A stretch of 64,000 nt of DNA from Liopterus haemorrhoidalis (lineage: Eukaryota; Arthropoda; Insecta; Coleoptera; Dytiscidae), in assembly GCA_963971575.1 (NCBI GenBank), contig OZ020612.1:32963916-33027915 (forward strand), given 5' to 3'. Positions 35,210-46,734 of the stretch are shown here, piece by piece (the first letter of the stretch is position 1; every line of letters begins with the position of its first letter). Below the pieces are notes generated by a model. It had not been told where the DNA came from. It did no database searches and worked only from the letters and a program-made list of their open reading frames with translations. The translations under genes and the position numbers were made by a program.

Positions 35210-35439
35210 GATTCTCTCCTGGTATCTATTGGAGGACCTGTTGGCGTTTTGCGGCTCCTATTTTCCTTATGTTTATCATAGTCTATGGTTTATTGGGCTA
35301 TGAGCCTCTGACTTATGAACACTACATATATCCAACATGGGCTAATGTCCTGGGCTGGATCATTGCTGGATCATCAGTAATGATGATTCCAGGAATGGCA
35401 ATTTATAAAATTATTACTACACCTGGAACATTTATTAAG
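35210..35439 (+). CDS. DAT: Dopamine transporter, exon f (TM11, TM12)
   Basis: The acceptor is TTGCAG and the donor GTAAAC. Two bases complete the Gly codon, then 76 codons follow. The exon encodes TM11 ([19 protein letters not shown]), the loop [16 protein letters not shown] and TM12 ([19 protein letters not shown]), ending at TTPGTFIK where the cytoplasmic tail begins. In-frame sequence runs open upstream of the acceptor as far as 35068, but it has no family similarity and is intron. Confidence 0.97.
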
Positions 35440-35738
35440 GTAAACAGATTTATAAATTCGTAGTAAGTATTTTTTATTTTGTAACTGATGCCAAGAAGTC
35501 ATGGAAGCTGAAACACATTTCTTCCTTCTCACTCATCTTAGACACTAGCCCTCTATCTAGATCTGATAATTGTTGTCTTTCCAGGTGTCTTTAATATTAA
35601 TATTCTACAGAAAATGTAATGTTAGATATGGTTCACGAGCTGGATTGAGTTCATCGAAGAAAAAAAAAAAAAAAAAAAATCGTTTTCCTGTAGTATAGAT
35701 CAACGCATCAACAGAAATTTCACGTGAACCGTCTAAAG

Positions 35739-37211
35739 CAGTGTTTCTTAAAAGGTAGTCCGCGAACCCTTAAGCTGCATCCAGATTAGCGAGCCGAACC
35801 TGTAACGTATCGCGTAATGCAACACGTCGTATAACATTTTTGTGTAGTTTGGACGGTATCATATGCACAAGCCGAGCGGTTCGCATAGCGCTCGACCTAA
35901 ACCGCTCTGTGCCGGTTTTTGTCGCGAAAGCGTTCGGCTAATTTACCATACTTCAACGCGTTCGAGGTAATTTTAAAACTCGCGAGCATAGACGTTTGAT
36001 ATAAAGTTTACATAACCTAGAGTAGATAGTAAATGTTAGTTAATAAATTTCTTTAATTATTTTTCGAAATAATCGGCCAACAGTTTAGATTTTTCAAGAT
36101 TTTTTGTGCGTTGTATATATTATACATGTGAAGTTTTAACAAGGATTAAATAAAACTACATTTTAACATTTTTGTTATGTTCGTAACATGATCTACTCTC
36201 GGACTGTTCACAGGAAGTTTACAATATGTTCGGGACAAGCAGATTTCAAGCTAGCATTACGTTACATGGTACATTACAGGTTCGAATCGCTAATCTGGAC
36301 CCAGCTTTAGAGGTACGCAACAGGATTTAAAGGGAATCGCGATTGTATGCAAAACTTCAACAATAAATCTTAATTCTCTTCAAAATTATAAGTATTTGAA
36401 ATGTTATCCAACGCATAGGGATAGAGCAGCAAGATTTCATATAATAACCACATTCATTTATATTTATGTTCAACCCTCGATAAACCTACTCGCCCGATCG
36501 AATTGGGAAAAATGTCATTTGCGCCGATTATTTAATTACTGGCAATCAATTTGGTTAGTTTTTCAGTTAAAATACGAGTACTCTTTTCTCGATAGCGCAC
36601 AGCACCACCCCTTATTTTTTATCATTATAAATTACGAGTACTAATGCCTACAATTTTCGAGGATAGATTCTTCTTAGCCTGATATTTAGCGTGCGTTTTT
36701 ACTATATAAAACTGTAAATTTACGTTAAGAAATACATGCTTTTTATACATACTAGCAGACCCCTTGCAAACAACTTTGGCAAACTGATATCGAATAAAAA
36801 TCACTATAAGCAGGAATCAATTATTAAAATATACATGATTCTGTGGTTTAAAAATTAGTATCGGGCCGGATACGACCCGCGGGCCATATGCTGGACGTCA
36901 ATGGTATAGCTGTTTCTAATTATACCTAGGAAATCCTAAAAAGCCGCTCGATGCGTGTCGTTTAAAAATTAGTATCGGACCGGATACGATCCGCGGGCCA
37001 TTATATGTTGTGCATAACATCAATACAATATACAAAATATGGCCTTGATACATTCTTTCGTCAAGCCACCGTATGTACTGACTGCAGAGCTATAGTCTGA
37101 GTAAGCGAGCTGCTTTGTCGGAGTACGTCGTTTCCCACCACTCAGTTCGGGACCGACCGCTAGCACCCTGGAACTTAGCGTTACGGCAATACGACAGACA
37201 GACACTTGGGC

Positions 37212-37245
<34 letters not shown>

Positions 37246-37358
37246 CTACTAATCGTAGACTTTTCAACAAAAAAAATTATATAGGCAATATATTTTAGGT
37301 TTTCGCAGAACGGTTAAATTTGGCACTGGACAAGCAAGCCGGTAGTTGAGGAACACTA
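35739..37358. mobile_element. Old hAT-like element with nested MITE
   Basis: The left end CAGTGTTTCTTAAAAGG and the inverted right end TAGTGTTCCTCAACTACCGG are similar. The flanks GTCTAAAG (35731-35738) and GTTTAAAT (37359-37366) match at 6 of 8 positions. Inside are a PIF-like MITE (35773-36306), a duplicated block beginning AAAAATTAGTATCGG at 36850 and 36963, and a (TA)n run at 37216-37242. Boundaries are tentative. Confidence 0.55.
35773..36306. mobile_element. PIF/Harbinger-like MITE with TTA target duplication
   Basis: The ends AGCTGCATCCAGATTAGCGA and, inverted, AGCTGGGTCCAGATTAGCGA match at 18 of 20, and similarity continues through CGAACCTGTAA. TTA flanks both ends (35770-35772, 36307-36309), the 3-bp duplication usual for PIF/Harbinger. 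It is 534 bp and non-coding. Confidence 0.78.
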
Positions 37359-37519
37359 GTTTAAATGGATGAAACTTTTACTATTGTATTTTAATTTTAC
37401 AAACATTGTAACCTTAATTATGGATACTAACTAGGTTATTACCCGTCGACAATGTCGGATTTGTAATATAAAAATTGCAATTGTTTGTATGTGTATTTGG
37501 TTTTATTTTTTAACGTATC

Positions 37520-39190
37520 TTAATTTAGTCGCCGGTCAGCTAATCACGGGACAAGACCAGTTAGCCAATCACGGGAGCGGGTGTCACCTGTCAGCCAATC
37601 AAGAGACAGGGTGTCCCCAGTTAGCCAATCACGAAAATTGACTTCATAATGTTACCGACACTACATACAGACACTTGCTAATTATATAGTTAGATTATTT
37701 ATTCATTAACTTTTTAAGATGAGAAAACGATTTAACTTTACTTATGGCGGGTTGCTAACGTAAGAGTTTTCTCTAACTCAAGTTAAAATCATTTGTTTTT
37801 ATATGCTACAACATACAAAAACAAATGATTTTAACTCGAGTTAGGGATAATTCTTACTTTAGCAACCGGCAATTAGTAAATTACATTTATATTGTTAAAA
37901 CTAACAATAATTTGAGACGTTAATTTATGCCTACGAAACCCTAGACATTTCTATATGTAATTATATTCGTAGATACTTAGGGAATAAATCTGCAAAATAT
38001 TGTTCATACCAGTTAAAGGATATAGGCTTGTCTAGAGTTTCTCGTTCATGCCTACGAAACCCAAAACATTTATATATAAAATTTAATCCGCAGTTTCTTA
38101 GAGAATAAATCTGCAAAATATTGTTCATCGGTATCGGTCAAAGGAAACAAGAGTATCTACAGTCTCTTGTTTATGCCTACGAAATCCTAGACATATATTT
38201 ATGTAATTATATTCGTAGATTCTTAAAGAATAAATGTGCAAAATATTGTTCATATCGGTCAAAGGAAACAAGAGTATCTACAGTCTCTTGTTTATGCCTA
38301 CGAAACCCTAGACATATATTTATGTAATTATATTCGTAGATTCTTAGAGAATAAATGTGCAAAATATTGTTCATATCGGTCAAAGGAAACAGGAGTATCT
38401 AGAGTCTCTTGTTTATGGCTACGAAACCCTAGGCATTTATGTATCTAATTATATTCGTAGATTCTTAGAGAATAAATCTGCAATATATTGTTTATATCGG
38501 TCAAAGGAAACGGGAGTATTTAGAGTCTCTTGTTTATGCCTACCAAACTCTAGACATTTATGCATATAATTATATTTATAGATTATTAGAAAATAAATCT
38601 GAAAAATACTGTTCATATTGGTCAAAGGATATAGGAGTGCCCTAGGGTTTCTTGTTTATGCCCACGAAACCCTATACATTTCTATAGGTTATTTTATCCG
38701 AAGATTTTTAAATAATAAATCTGCAAAATATTTTTCTTATCGATCAAAGAATATAGAAGTGTCTACAGTTTCTTATTTATGCCTACGAAATTCTAGATAT
38801 TTCTATACGATGTTTTATCCGCAGATTTTTAGAGAATAAATTTGCAAAATATTTTTCATATCGGTCAAAGGATATAGGAGTCTTTTGTTTATGCCTACGA
38901 AACCCTAGACATTTATGTATGTAATTATATTTTTAGATTCTTAGAGAATATATCTGCAAAATATTGTTCATATTGGTCAAAGGATATCTCAGTGTCTAGA
39001 GTTTCTTGTTTATGCCTACGAAATCCCACAAATTTCTATATATAGTTATATTCGTAGATTCTTAGAGAATATATCTGCAAAATACCTGTCAATCAAGTCA
39101 AACTGGGAGCACCCTGTTTCCCAGTTAGCCAATCACGAGAACTTTAGGAAAAATGACGTCACAGTGTTACAAAATCACTAACACACGGTA
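37520..39190 (+). repeat. 121-bp tandem array with unique flanks
   Basis: About ten units are phased by GCCTACGAAACCCTAG, at about 37928, 38049, 38174, 38296, 38417, 38537, 38658, 38779, 38894 and 39017. Each continues with TATTCGTAGATTCTTAGAGA, ATAAATCTGCAAAATATTGT and TCGGTCAAAGGA. Both flanks carry AGTTAGCCAATCACG motifs, so the array lies inside a larger element. A short version of the same element is at 44650-47033. The repeated open frames follow from the 121-bp period and are not genes. Confidence 0.92.
37748..37868. mobile_element. Fold-back MITE inserted next to the 121-bp array
   Basis: Arms of about 50 nt, GGTTGCTAACGTAAGAGTTT... and its inverse ...TTCTTACTTTAGCAACC, pair almost throughout, with loop ATATGCTACAACAT near 37801. 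The related element at about 44857 reads across this point without it, so it is an insertion with a visible empty site. Confidence 0.8.
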
Positions 39191-39354
39191 GCTGATTATA
39201 TATGTACGATTAGAATTTCTTGTGCCTCCTCATAATTATTGGTTTTAGGGGTCCGTCTGGTAAATCAATGGTTAAAAGGAAACACTGGTCTAAAGACAAA
39301 TCTCGAGTCACATATGCCTGCACAGGCCGTCTGTTGGACACCATTGCTATAGAA

Positions 39355-40714
39355 CAGTGCTTAACAACCTTTTGTCAATGCGACACACTTATTACTGCTT
39401 AGAAAAAATGAATAACACCCCTGAGGAAATAAATTGTAGAAATAATAGTATGTTCCGTAAATACCAGATTTCAACCAAGAAGGCGATTTTTTGTTCCGAA
39501 AATACAAAATTGCTGAAAAAAATTTATTTACGGCACGCGGTTACTGAGGTTTGATAGAATAATTACCAACCAAAACATCCAAGATAGAACCCTGAGGTGC
39601 GTTCGGCATAACTGTGCAGTGTTAACTCTTTTAACCTTTTTTTTATGAATTGACTTGTGGCGCCGCGGAAAAATTTTAATACATTAAGAGCGATATATAT
39701 AAGGGCGTTTTTTACGATAATATATAAATGGCGCCTGAAGGTTTTGCGATGATTTTAAGTAATATAAAAGAAATTTTATTTTTATGAGGAAGGATTTTCC
39801 AAACCAGAAAATATTTTGGATAAAGTGTTTTAATATGCAGAGAGTACTGTTCCTAACATGACTCCAAATCAATTTAAAGTACATTTCCGCTTGTATCCAG
39901 AAAATTTTAAGTCTTTTTGAGTGTATGTATTTACATGTTCCATCATGAGGTTCATGTTTATACTATTTATTTTGCAAACACTGCAGGCATGAACAATAAT
40001 ATTGTTTTCACTCATATTGTTTTGTAGAAATAACAACTTTGTATTGCACAGACTGCCGCACGATCTGAACTTATGACGATTGTGCAACACAAACTGCACT
40101 GCACAGTATGTGCCGAACGATCTTCGTGCAGCACAAAGCAAACAGATACTTTATGACGAACGCTTCTTGTGTAAATTATGCAGAATGTGTATATAGATTA
40201 TTAGCTTATGCCGAACGCACCTCTGGTTGTTCTCAGTTTCTGACTCCCCTCCACTTTTCTATGGCGCGAAAATGTCTCCTGTTCAAATAATCCATGATGA
40301 ATTTATGATCATCGCTTTTAATCGACGATGAATGAATTAAAAATATCTCGTTTAATAAATATTGTTGATACATATTTACATTTACAAATGTAATATGCAG
40401 AACACCACAGAATAATAATAATATGGTTTTAAACAGAACTGTCATTTGAATAAAGTGTCCCTTACTACCAACCATCATTACTAATCTCAGCCAAATATCT
40501 GGTTACTTTCTTATATTTACGGTACATATTGTAAGATGACAACTAAATATAATACTTAATTCTAATAATCTTTTTAATGAATTTCTAATAAATTACAATT
40601 TTCTTTATTAGTTTTATTTAGATTTGTACAACAATAAGCAGTATAAGCAGCCTAACCTAACCTAACCAGTCGTGACACACTAAGGTGTTGCGACACATCG
40701 ATTGAAAAACACTG
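39355..40714. mobile_element. hAT element with nested TIR element
   Basis: The left end CAGTGCTTAACAACC and the inverted right end CAGTGTTTTTCAATC are followed on both sides by GCGACAC-like sequence. The flanks CTATAGAA (39347-39354) and CTCTAGAA (40715-40722) match at 7 of 8 positions. The element at 39594-40223 is nested inside. A (CCTAA)3 telomere-like motif lies near the right end (40651-40666). Confidence 0.72.
39594..40223. mobile_element. TIR element (GAGGTGCGTTCGGCATAA), superfamily unknown
   Basis: The 18-bp terminus at 39594-39611 is perfectly inverted at 40206-40223. Sub-terminal GTGCAGTG and TGCACTGCACAG motifs recur near both ends. I see no clear target duplication. No transposase frame is recognisable in the 630 bp. 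Confidence 0.75.
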
Positions 40715-40722
40715 CTCTAGAA

Positions 40723-41662
40723 CAACGATCGTTATACTTTTTACCTCGGGACCAATTATAATATTCATTAGTTGTTACGCAACCCTCGAGAATATACTAT
40801 TGACTATTGAGCTGGCGGACAAAAGAACAAAAGTCAAGAAATGCGAAATGTCTCTATGGGTTCACTTCATATATACTGACAAAGTACACCATCTCACAAA
40901 ACGACATAAATGAATACATAACTTTTGATATAATACACATCGGATACCAAAGCTTTCCCAAAACCAAAGATTTCCCTAGCGCCCCAAGCCACAAGTTACA
41001 GTAGCAGATTAAAAAAGTCTTCTGTAAAATTACATAAATTGATATGCTTTAAATTAAGTAAATCCGTGGCTACCGTTTGAAATTTTTTTGTGGACCATCT
41101 TTTGGTCGGAAATTATGGATTGAAAATCGTTGCTCTAGATATTCTATTTTCTAATCCATAGTTTACAAAATCTTCCCATAATCTGACAAAATAAGTAATT
41201 TTGAAAAATATTGTTGAAATACAACATTGAACTCGTTTTCAGTCAAGTCTGCTCTTTCCAAGTATATAGTATACCAATACACGCTAGATTCTTTGTCAGC
41301 TTATAGCGAAGTCTTTCCACTGGCCAATGTTCATTTCCTAGGTGATACGTTACAATGTAACGGTTACATGCAGAGTTCAGATATCTTCATTCCTGAGGAT
41401 TCTCCATTTATTATTAATTTGGATGGGACGAAATATTTGGCGTAATACGTCAAGTACGTCAAAGAGTATGTGGTAGATACTATCGATATCGCTTCTTTAA
41501 GTTTCATGTTTCGACACCATAGGCGTACATAGGAGTTTAGGGCGTACTATAGTTTGGTTAAACCTGGCCTTTGTGTATTTAAGATAGACTGCAAACTGCT
41601 TTGTTTTTCATAATTGTTTATTCTAAAATTGAGACACTAGATCTGTTAGTAGAATAATTTCC
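40723..41662. other. DAT intron f-g sequence
   Basis: CATCTTTTGGTCGGAAATTA then GATTGAAAATCGTTG near 41140 resembles an isolated hAT right end. The 72-codon frame at 41227-41445 follows an AG but has no SLC6 similarity and no conserved partner. Confidence 0.4.
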
Positions 41663-41749
41663 AACGGTTTATTATCATCAGATACAAGCTCATTGGTCGG
41701 AGTGCGTTAAAAATACTCTACGCTTGCCTCTGATGATAATAAACCATTG
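41663..41749. repeat. Inverted repeat (hairpin) in DAT intron f-g
   Basis: AACGGTTTATTATCATCAGA at 41663 is inverted as TCTGATGATAATAAACCATT at 41729-41748, with a loop of about 32 nt. It is probably a fold-back element. Confidence 0.65.
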
Positions 41750-41835
41750 TAACTGACTCAACGAATAGAACTAACAAGTTAAATATCTGTTAATAGGTAA
41801 ATCTTGAATTATTTTTAAGGTGTAAATCTAAACTG

Positions 41836-42689
41836 AAACACTGAATCTTTCCTTCAGTATGTGTTTGTTGGAAACTAACTGTACATTTTACCTGCCATAT
41901 GAGGTATTGCCATTAAATCTCAAATGGGCGCAGCGCTTCTGGGCCCAGTAATAACTTGTTGAATTTCGGCCCCATCCCGTTCCCACTTGAATATTTGAAT
42001 TTCCTCGTCTGCACTTGAGTTTTTTAATTTCTCCCCCACCCTCTCTGATACATTTTTAATTCCTCCTTCGTCGTCACTTGAATTTCTACCCTCATCATCA
42101 CTTGAATTTCTACCCTCATCATCACTTGATTTTTCATTTTCTCCCTCCACTCTTCACTTGATTTTTTTACTTCACATCCGAAAAATTCTAGTGAGACATG
42201 CTGTAACTGTAAATTTTATTGTAGAGAATCTATGTCAACTTCTTTTCCCTTCAATATACTGCCCTACTGCTTTTATACACCTTTACATTTTGGTCTTCCA
42301 CTGCTCAACTGATTCCGTAAGAGTGCAGAGTGGGCTGCTGCGCTGTCTCAATGAAATGAATGAAACAGTTTTCCCATAATTTGGCTTCTTTCTTCTGGCC
42401 GTTTATAGCCAGAACATGTTTGTAGTAGTGTTGGTTCACTGTTGCATCATTTGGAAGTCACTCTTCCAAAATTACGCACTTGCTGTCACAGAAAACCATC
42501 AACATGGCCCAAAATCCTATGTTTCACTCGACCACATATGAACGTGGTCGATGCTTGATATTCTCCACCCAGTTCCAGTGAGCGCGATGTTGTTCTATGC
42601 ACGGAAGTCCAGTCTCTTTATTTAAAATCGCATGTATATTGAATATTACATTATTGAAGCATACATATTGAAGGAAAGATTCAGTGTTT
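41836..42689. mobile_element. TIR-bounded element just before DAT last exon
   Basis: AAACACTGAATCTTTCCTTC at 41836 is inverted exactly as GAAGGAAAGATTCAGTGTTT near 42670-42689; the arms extend to about 26 bp. The interior has a 21-bp unit (TCATCACTTGAATTTCTACCC) three times near 42074-42130, related to the CACTTGAATTT units of other MITEs here. No target duplication is clear. The right end lies 63 bp upstream of DAT exon g. Confidence 0.65.
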
Positions 42690-42752
42690 TATTGAAGATT
42701 ATCTGTCAAGCTTTTCTTTTACATATTTCTTTCTAATGAGGTCTGTTTTCAG

Positions 42753-42887
42753 CGAATTCAAATCTTGACTACACCGTGGAGCGATTCTCAAATTACAATG
42801 ACTGCAAATGGTATTGTCCAGTCAGAGAGTAATCAAGTCCGTCTTGCAAATCCAGAAACACCAGGACCAGAACCAGCAGAAGTCTGA
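42753..42887 (+). CDS. DAT: Dopamine transporter, last coding exon g (cytoplasmic C-terminal tail)
   Basis: The exon follows the acceptor TTTTCAG and encodes 44 residues plus a TGA stop. It starts RIQILTTPWSD, matching the ILTTPW motif at the start of the DAT tail, and ends in an acidic, proline-rich PETPGPEPAEV. The tail is less conserved than the membrane core, but phase, position and the LTTPW motif make the assignment secure. Together the seven exons give 500 complete residues. A TIR-bounded element ends only about 60 bp before this acceptor. Confidence 0.92.
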   Translation, partial: RIQILTTPWSDSQITMTANGIVQSESNQVRLANPETPGPEPAEV

Positions 42888-43687
42888 GTCCATCGTTCTA
42901 AATCACGATTTTCTATTTACTACGTGTAGTAAATAATAAACAAAATGACTTGTTAGAAATAAACAATATTATGTACTTTCGATAATTTTAAATTGTAACT
43001 AGAAAAATATTTAACATACGTAAGAAAATAATAGATTAACATAGATATTTTACAAGAAATTTGGCTTCTGAATTAATCTAGTCTAGACTGTATATAGTAA
43101 GTAATTTAGGAAGTTAAATTCTAGCGCAAGTAGGGCAGTAAATACTGACCAAGTAACTGAGACCAATAAACAAGGTTTAAATTAGTTTTTGACCAATTTG
43201 GTGATGTGTTAGGTGTTCCATATTTTATTTAGAACTGCGTAATAGCATAAGAATGCTTTCTAGTGTTCGTATTACTGTTGTATGTCTTATATCTTGAGCG
43301 ACTGTATAGTATTTTTTACAAACTGTTGTGGACAATGCGGGAAACAATTTTTATACTGTAAAAATATGTTAGGTTTACAAATTTTAAAAATATGTTTTCA
43401 TAAAACAACCAACCAGCCATTTGGTTGTTTTCTAATTGTACTTTTATAATTGTTGGGAACAATTCTTGTCGTAACTATTACGCCAGATTATCCTCTTATT
43501 ATAATTTATATTCTAGGCAAATAGTTACGCCACTATTTTATATATATATTAAAGTTATGTAAATCGTGATACAAATATACCTATAATATGTTTTAAGAAA
43601 ATTTAGGTTTAAGGATTGTGCATAACAGCCATTATGCATAATCTAAAAAATAAAGTACATAAAAATAGTAATTGTTTTCTTTGTTTA
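42888..43687 (+). other. DAT: DAT 3' untranslated region with candidate poly(A) signals
   Basis: After the stop codon the sequence is AT-rich with no coding signal. AATAAA hexamers occur at 42935-42940 and 42958-42963. Another at 43649-43654 is followed within about 20 bases by a T/GT-rich stretch (43671-43687), the usual layout of a cleavage site. The distal site is my preferred 3' end; the proximal ones could be used alternatively. No transcript is available to confirm. Confidence 0.5.
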
Positions 43688-44649
43688 AAATTGAAATCCA
43701 TTCCCTACACATTCAATTTTTTCTGCTAATCCTTAGTTTAATCCCTAATAATAAAAACAAAAATAATAATAAATAAATAAGTGAGATTGAGAACTTTGAG
43801 ATTAGTGGACGCTTGTCAAGACTTGACAAACCCCATAATAAATAAATAAATAAACCATACAGTGACATAACGCAATGTTTTCCATACAATCCCAAACTGG
43901 AACCGGCGGGTTTTCTTTTAATTATCCATCGCATCCCACTCGGCACTATAGTTAAATCTATCAGGGCTATGATTACGATTAAATTAACATGTTAGTAGTA
44001 TTTTTGACGCAGATAACGATGGTTAAACCATTGAAACAAAAGAGTATGAGATTTCCGAGTTATTCACAATATTAATATTTTTTCTGAACGGAACAACCTG
44101 TATAGTAACGTACTCTCAACAAAAGGTCTCTATTTCATATCATCCCAAAATTGTAATTTAATGAGTTATTTTAATTTAATAAAAAAAAAGATAATAAAAT
44201 AAATATATTATCAATAAATATAATAAGCAGCTAAGAAGAAACTAAATATATTAGATACTTTTCAATTGAAAATAAATTTGAATAATTTGTACCTATCTGG
44301 TAGCTTATGACAATAAACAGTTTAGAAACAAAAAACAAATGATTTTTCAATCATTTAATTTTCAGAATTAATTTTACAATCACAATGAATATGCAAGAAT
44401 TGCCCGAATATATCTTAAATAATAAAAATTCAGAAAAAGCAACAGATTGTTTGTTACCACTTAAATTTAAACAGAAATGTGAAAAAGAATACAAAACCTT
44501 TAGACTATAGCAATCAAAAATAAGGTACCGGCACTGCCATATGTCACTGGCATAAGTCACTGACCTCAGAGTAATGGTACTTGCTGATTGGTGGAAAACA
44601 ACAAAAATAGACGATGCTGATTGGTTAAAAGCAACAGAAAATTACACGA
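43688..44649. other. Sequence downstream of DAT; retroposon tail motif
   Basis: GCTTGTCAAGACTTGACAAA at 43812 is followed by an (AATA)n run at 43837-43856. It resembles the motif near 9911 and probably marks a LINE or SINE 3' end. No gene is recognised. Confidence 0.4.
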
Positions 44650-44964
44650 TTATATAATAGACTAGTGCACCCGTTGCCAACTGTGTTGTTAAACACATCA
44701 TTACCTTAATGTGGAACTTGCTCGACGCCTCTGACTTCATGTAAGCCATACGCCTTACTTCAATCAACTTTTCGCCCATTATTAAAAGCTGGAGAAATAA
44801 TTATTCCGAATTATTTATTCATAAACTTTTTTTAAGATGGGAAAACGATTCATTTTTACTCAGTGCATTACATTTATATTGTTAAAACTAAAAATTATTT
44901 GAGACGTTAAATTTAAAATATATTTATTAAAATAAATTTTCCGATTACTTATATAATATAAAAA

Positions 44965-45100
44965 TACACACACGGAAAAAGTGCACACAAAAAACACATA
45001 CGCACATGAAAAAATACACACACGGAAAAAAGCGCACACGGAAAAAGGCATATACGGAAAAAAGCGTACTTACACTATTTAGATATAGGGTAAGTACGCT
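44965..45100. repeat. ACACACGGAAAAA short repeats and an 11-bp-stem hairpin
   Basis: Units of CACACACGGAAAAA and variants recur from 44965 to 45060. Directly after is a perfect stem AGCGTACTTAC / GTAAGTACGCT (45062-45100) with a 16-17-nt loop. A Cys/Phe-rich minus-strand frame here is repeat-derived. Confidence 0.65.
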
Positions 45101-45732
45101 TATCAGTTTTCAATAAATCTTGAGAAACTATTACACAGTAAAATTTAATTGTTTGCCCACTTTAATATATTGCGTTCACTTTTGTATGGTCAAACCAGAA
45201 CTGGTTATTTTGGTTAATTTTATAGTGTAGTACTGACTTTTAAATGTAAATTTGTCATTTCAAAATATTTCTTACGCTGTAAAACCTACTTCAGATTTGT
45301 TGGTTATGATCATTATAATTAAGATATCATTTATCTTTATACAATATATCAAATGGAATAACATTTTAAGAAAGTGAAATTTTTTACCACGTTGTAATAC
45401 CAACATGACATACAATTTCAAAGGTGCAAAGTATTGAATGCATCAATTTGTAATTTTTACCAAAATATTTTAAATATTTCGAAACAAATTATAAATTCAC
45501 ACAAATAAGTTGTCACCTAGTGGCGCTGATATGAATGATCAAACTCGACCGGTAATTCTTAGTAAAAATTATAATTTTTACCAAGACGAGTTTTACTCAA
45601 TGTATTACATTTACATTTGTCAAAATTTAAAAAGTTAGATAGTTTAAAACGTTTAATTTATTTGTAGATTAATTTACCATTTTTGCCAAAATATATTAAA
45701 TATCTCAAATCAGTTTAAATAATCGTGTATAT

Positions 45733-45984
45733 GTTACGGCTAAAGCCCGAAATAGGCCAGAGTGAGAAGTGGTTGGCCAATTCGGGAACTGGCCAATATC
45801 GGCACACGTTGACTGGCCAATGTCCGATCTTTTCTTGATTTTGGGATTTGGCCAGCCAGTTTGCGAAATGGCATGGATCGGTCAAAGTTGGAAGAAAAAA
45901 GTCATGAGCAGATTTTGGGTGTTTGTATAATCATAATCACATTATATTAATTATACTAAATTATCAAAATCAGTCAAATTAGTT

Positions 45985-46020
<36 letters not shown>

Positions 46021-46734
46021 CTTTATTACCACTAATATCTATAGTACAAAATTACAAGATTAAAGTAATTACAAAATTAAGTATAAAGACAAAACTACCC
46101 AAAATGCTCATAGTTGTGAGGGATACCCTTTCAACTATTAACAGGGTAGTTATACCACGAAGACTGAAAATTCAGTCAGTGTGTGGTTTTCAATAATTTA
46201 TTTTTATTTCTATTTGAAAATTGTCCTAGTGAAGATAGCACAACATGTTATATCTTCATTATATGACGGACGTGATAATAAGTAGGTGTGTATAAAATAT
46301 ATTTATATATATATATTTTTTAAGAGATACATTGAAGAATTTTGGAGACGTCTACATGTTTCAACCATTCTATGGAATATTTCTTGAAATTTCCTTTGTT
46401 TATCGTTATATCATTATTTGTTATAAATTTATTAAAACTATTGTACACTTTAGGCAAAAAATTTAAGAAGTGTTGTTTTGCTAAGCTTTTATTAGCTTTA
46501 AAATATTTCATATTGTTTTTATATCGATATGATTTTATTATAGTAAATTATCAATCATTACTTGTTACATCAAGATGAACTTTTATGACATTTCGAATTA
46601 TACAACAGTTTGTTATTACTGCATTTGCAGCAATTTGTATGTCAGCGTAGCACTGTCCTTGCTACCACGTGCAGTCTTGCTCACTACCGGACAGTCTTTT
46701 GGGAACTGGCCGAACTTCAGGCTTTGGCCGTAAC
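45733..46734. mobile_element. TIR element (GTTACGGC-AAAGCC) containing a LINE 3' end
   Basis: The ends GTTACGGCTAAAGCCCGAA and, inverted, GTTACGGCCAAAGCCTGAA match at 17 of 19 positions. GGCCAGTTCC motifs recur inside both ends, and the flanks are TATAT-like. A minus-strand LINE 3' piece with an (ATT)n tail lies within (45985-46580). Superfamily not assigned. Confidence 0.7.
45985..46580 (-). pseudogene. LINE 3' end, minus strand, with (ATT)n tail
   Basis: On the minus strand residues FLPKVYNSFNKFI and INKGNFKKYSIEWL resemble the C-terminus of Jockey/CR1-like LINE proteins. The strand then runs into an (ATT)n tail that appears on plus as (ATA)n at 45985-46021. The similarity is modest. A related LINE is at 54500-56840. 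Confidence 0.5.

Noticed and set aside
38121..38839. Series of similar 60-75-codon plus-strand frames that look like a repeated protein
   Set aside because: They follow from the 121-bp tandem DNA repeat, which cycles through all three frames. There is no conserved start, no codon-level constraint and no recognised domain.
41227..41445. Possible extra DAT exon after an AG at 41242
   Set aside because: Exon f joins exon g in phase and matches the family without it, and the encoded residues have no SLC6 similarity.
41920..42150. Acidic Ser/Asp/Glu repeat protein on the minus strand
   Set aside because: The repeats come from a 21-bp DNA unit related to the CACTTGAATTT motif of local MITEs. It lies inside a TIR-bounded element.
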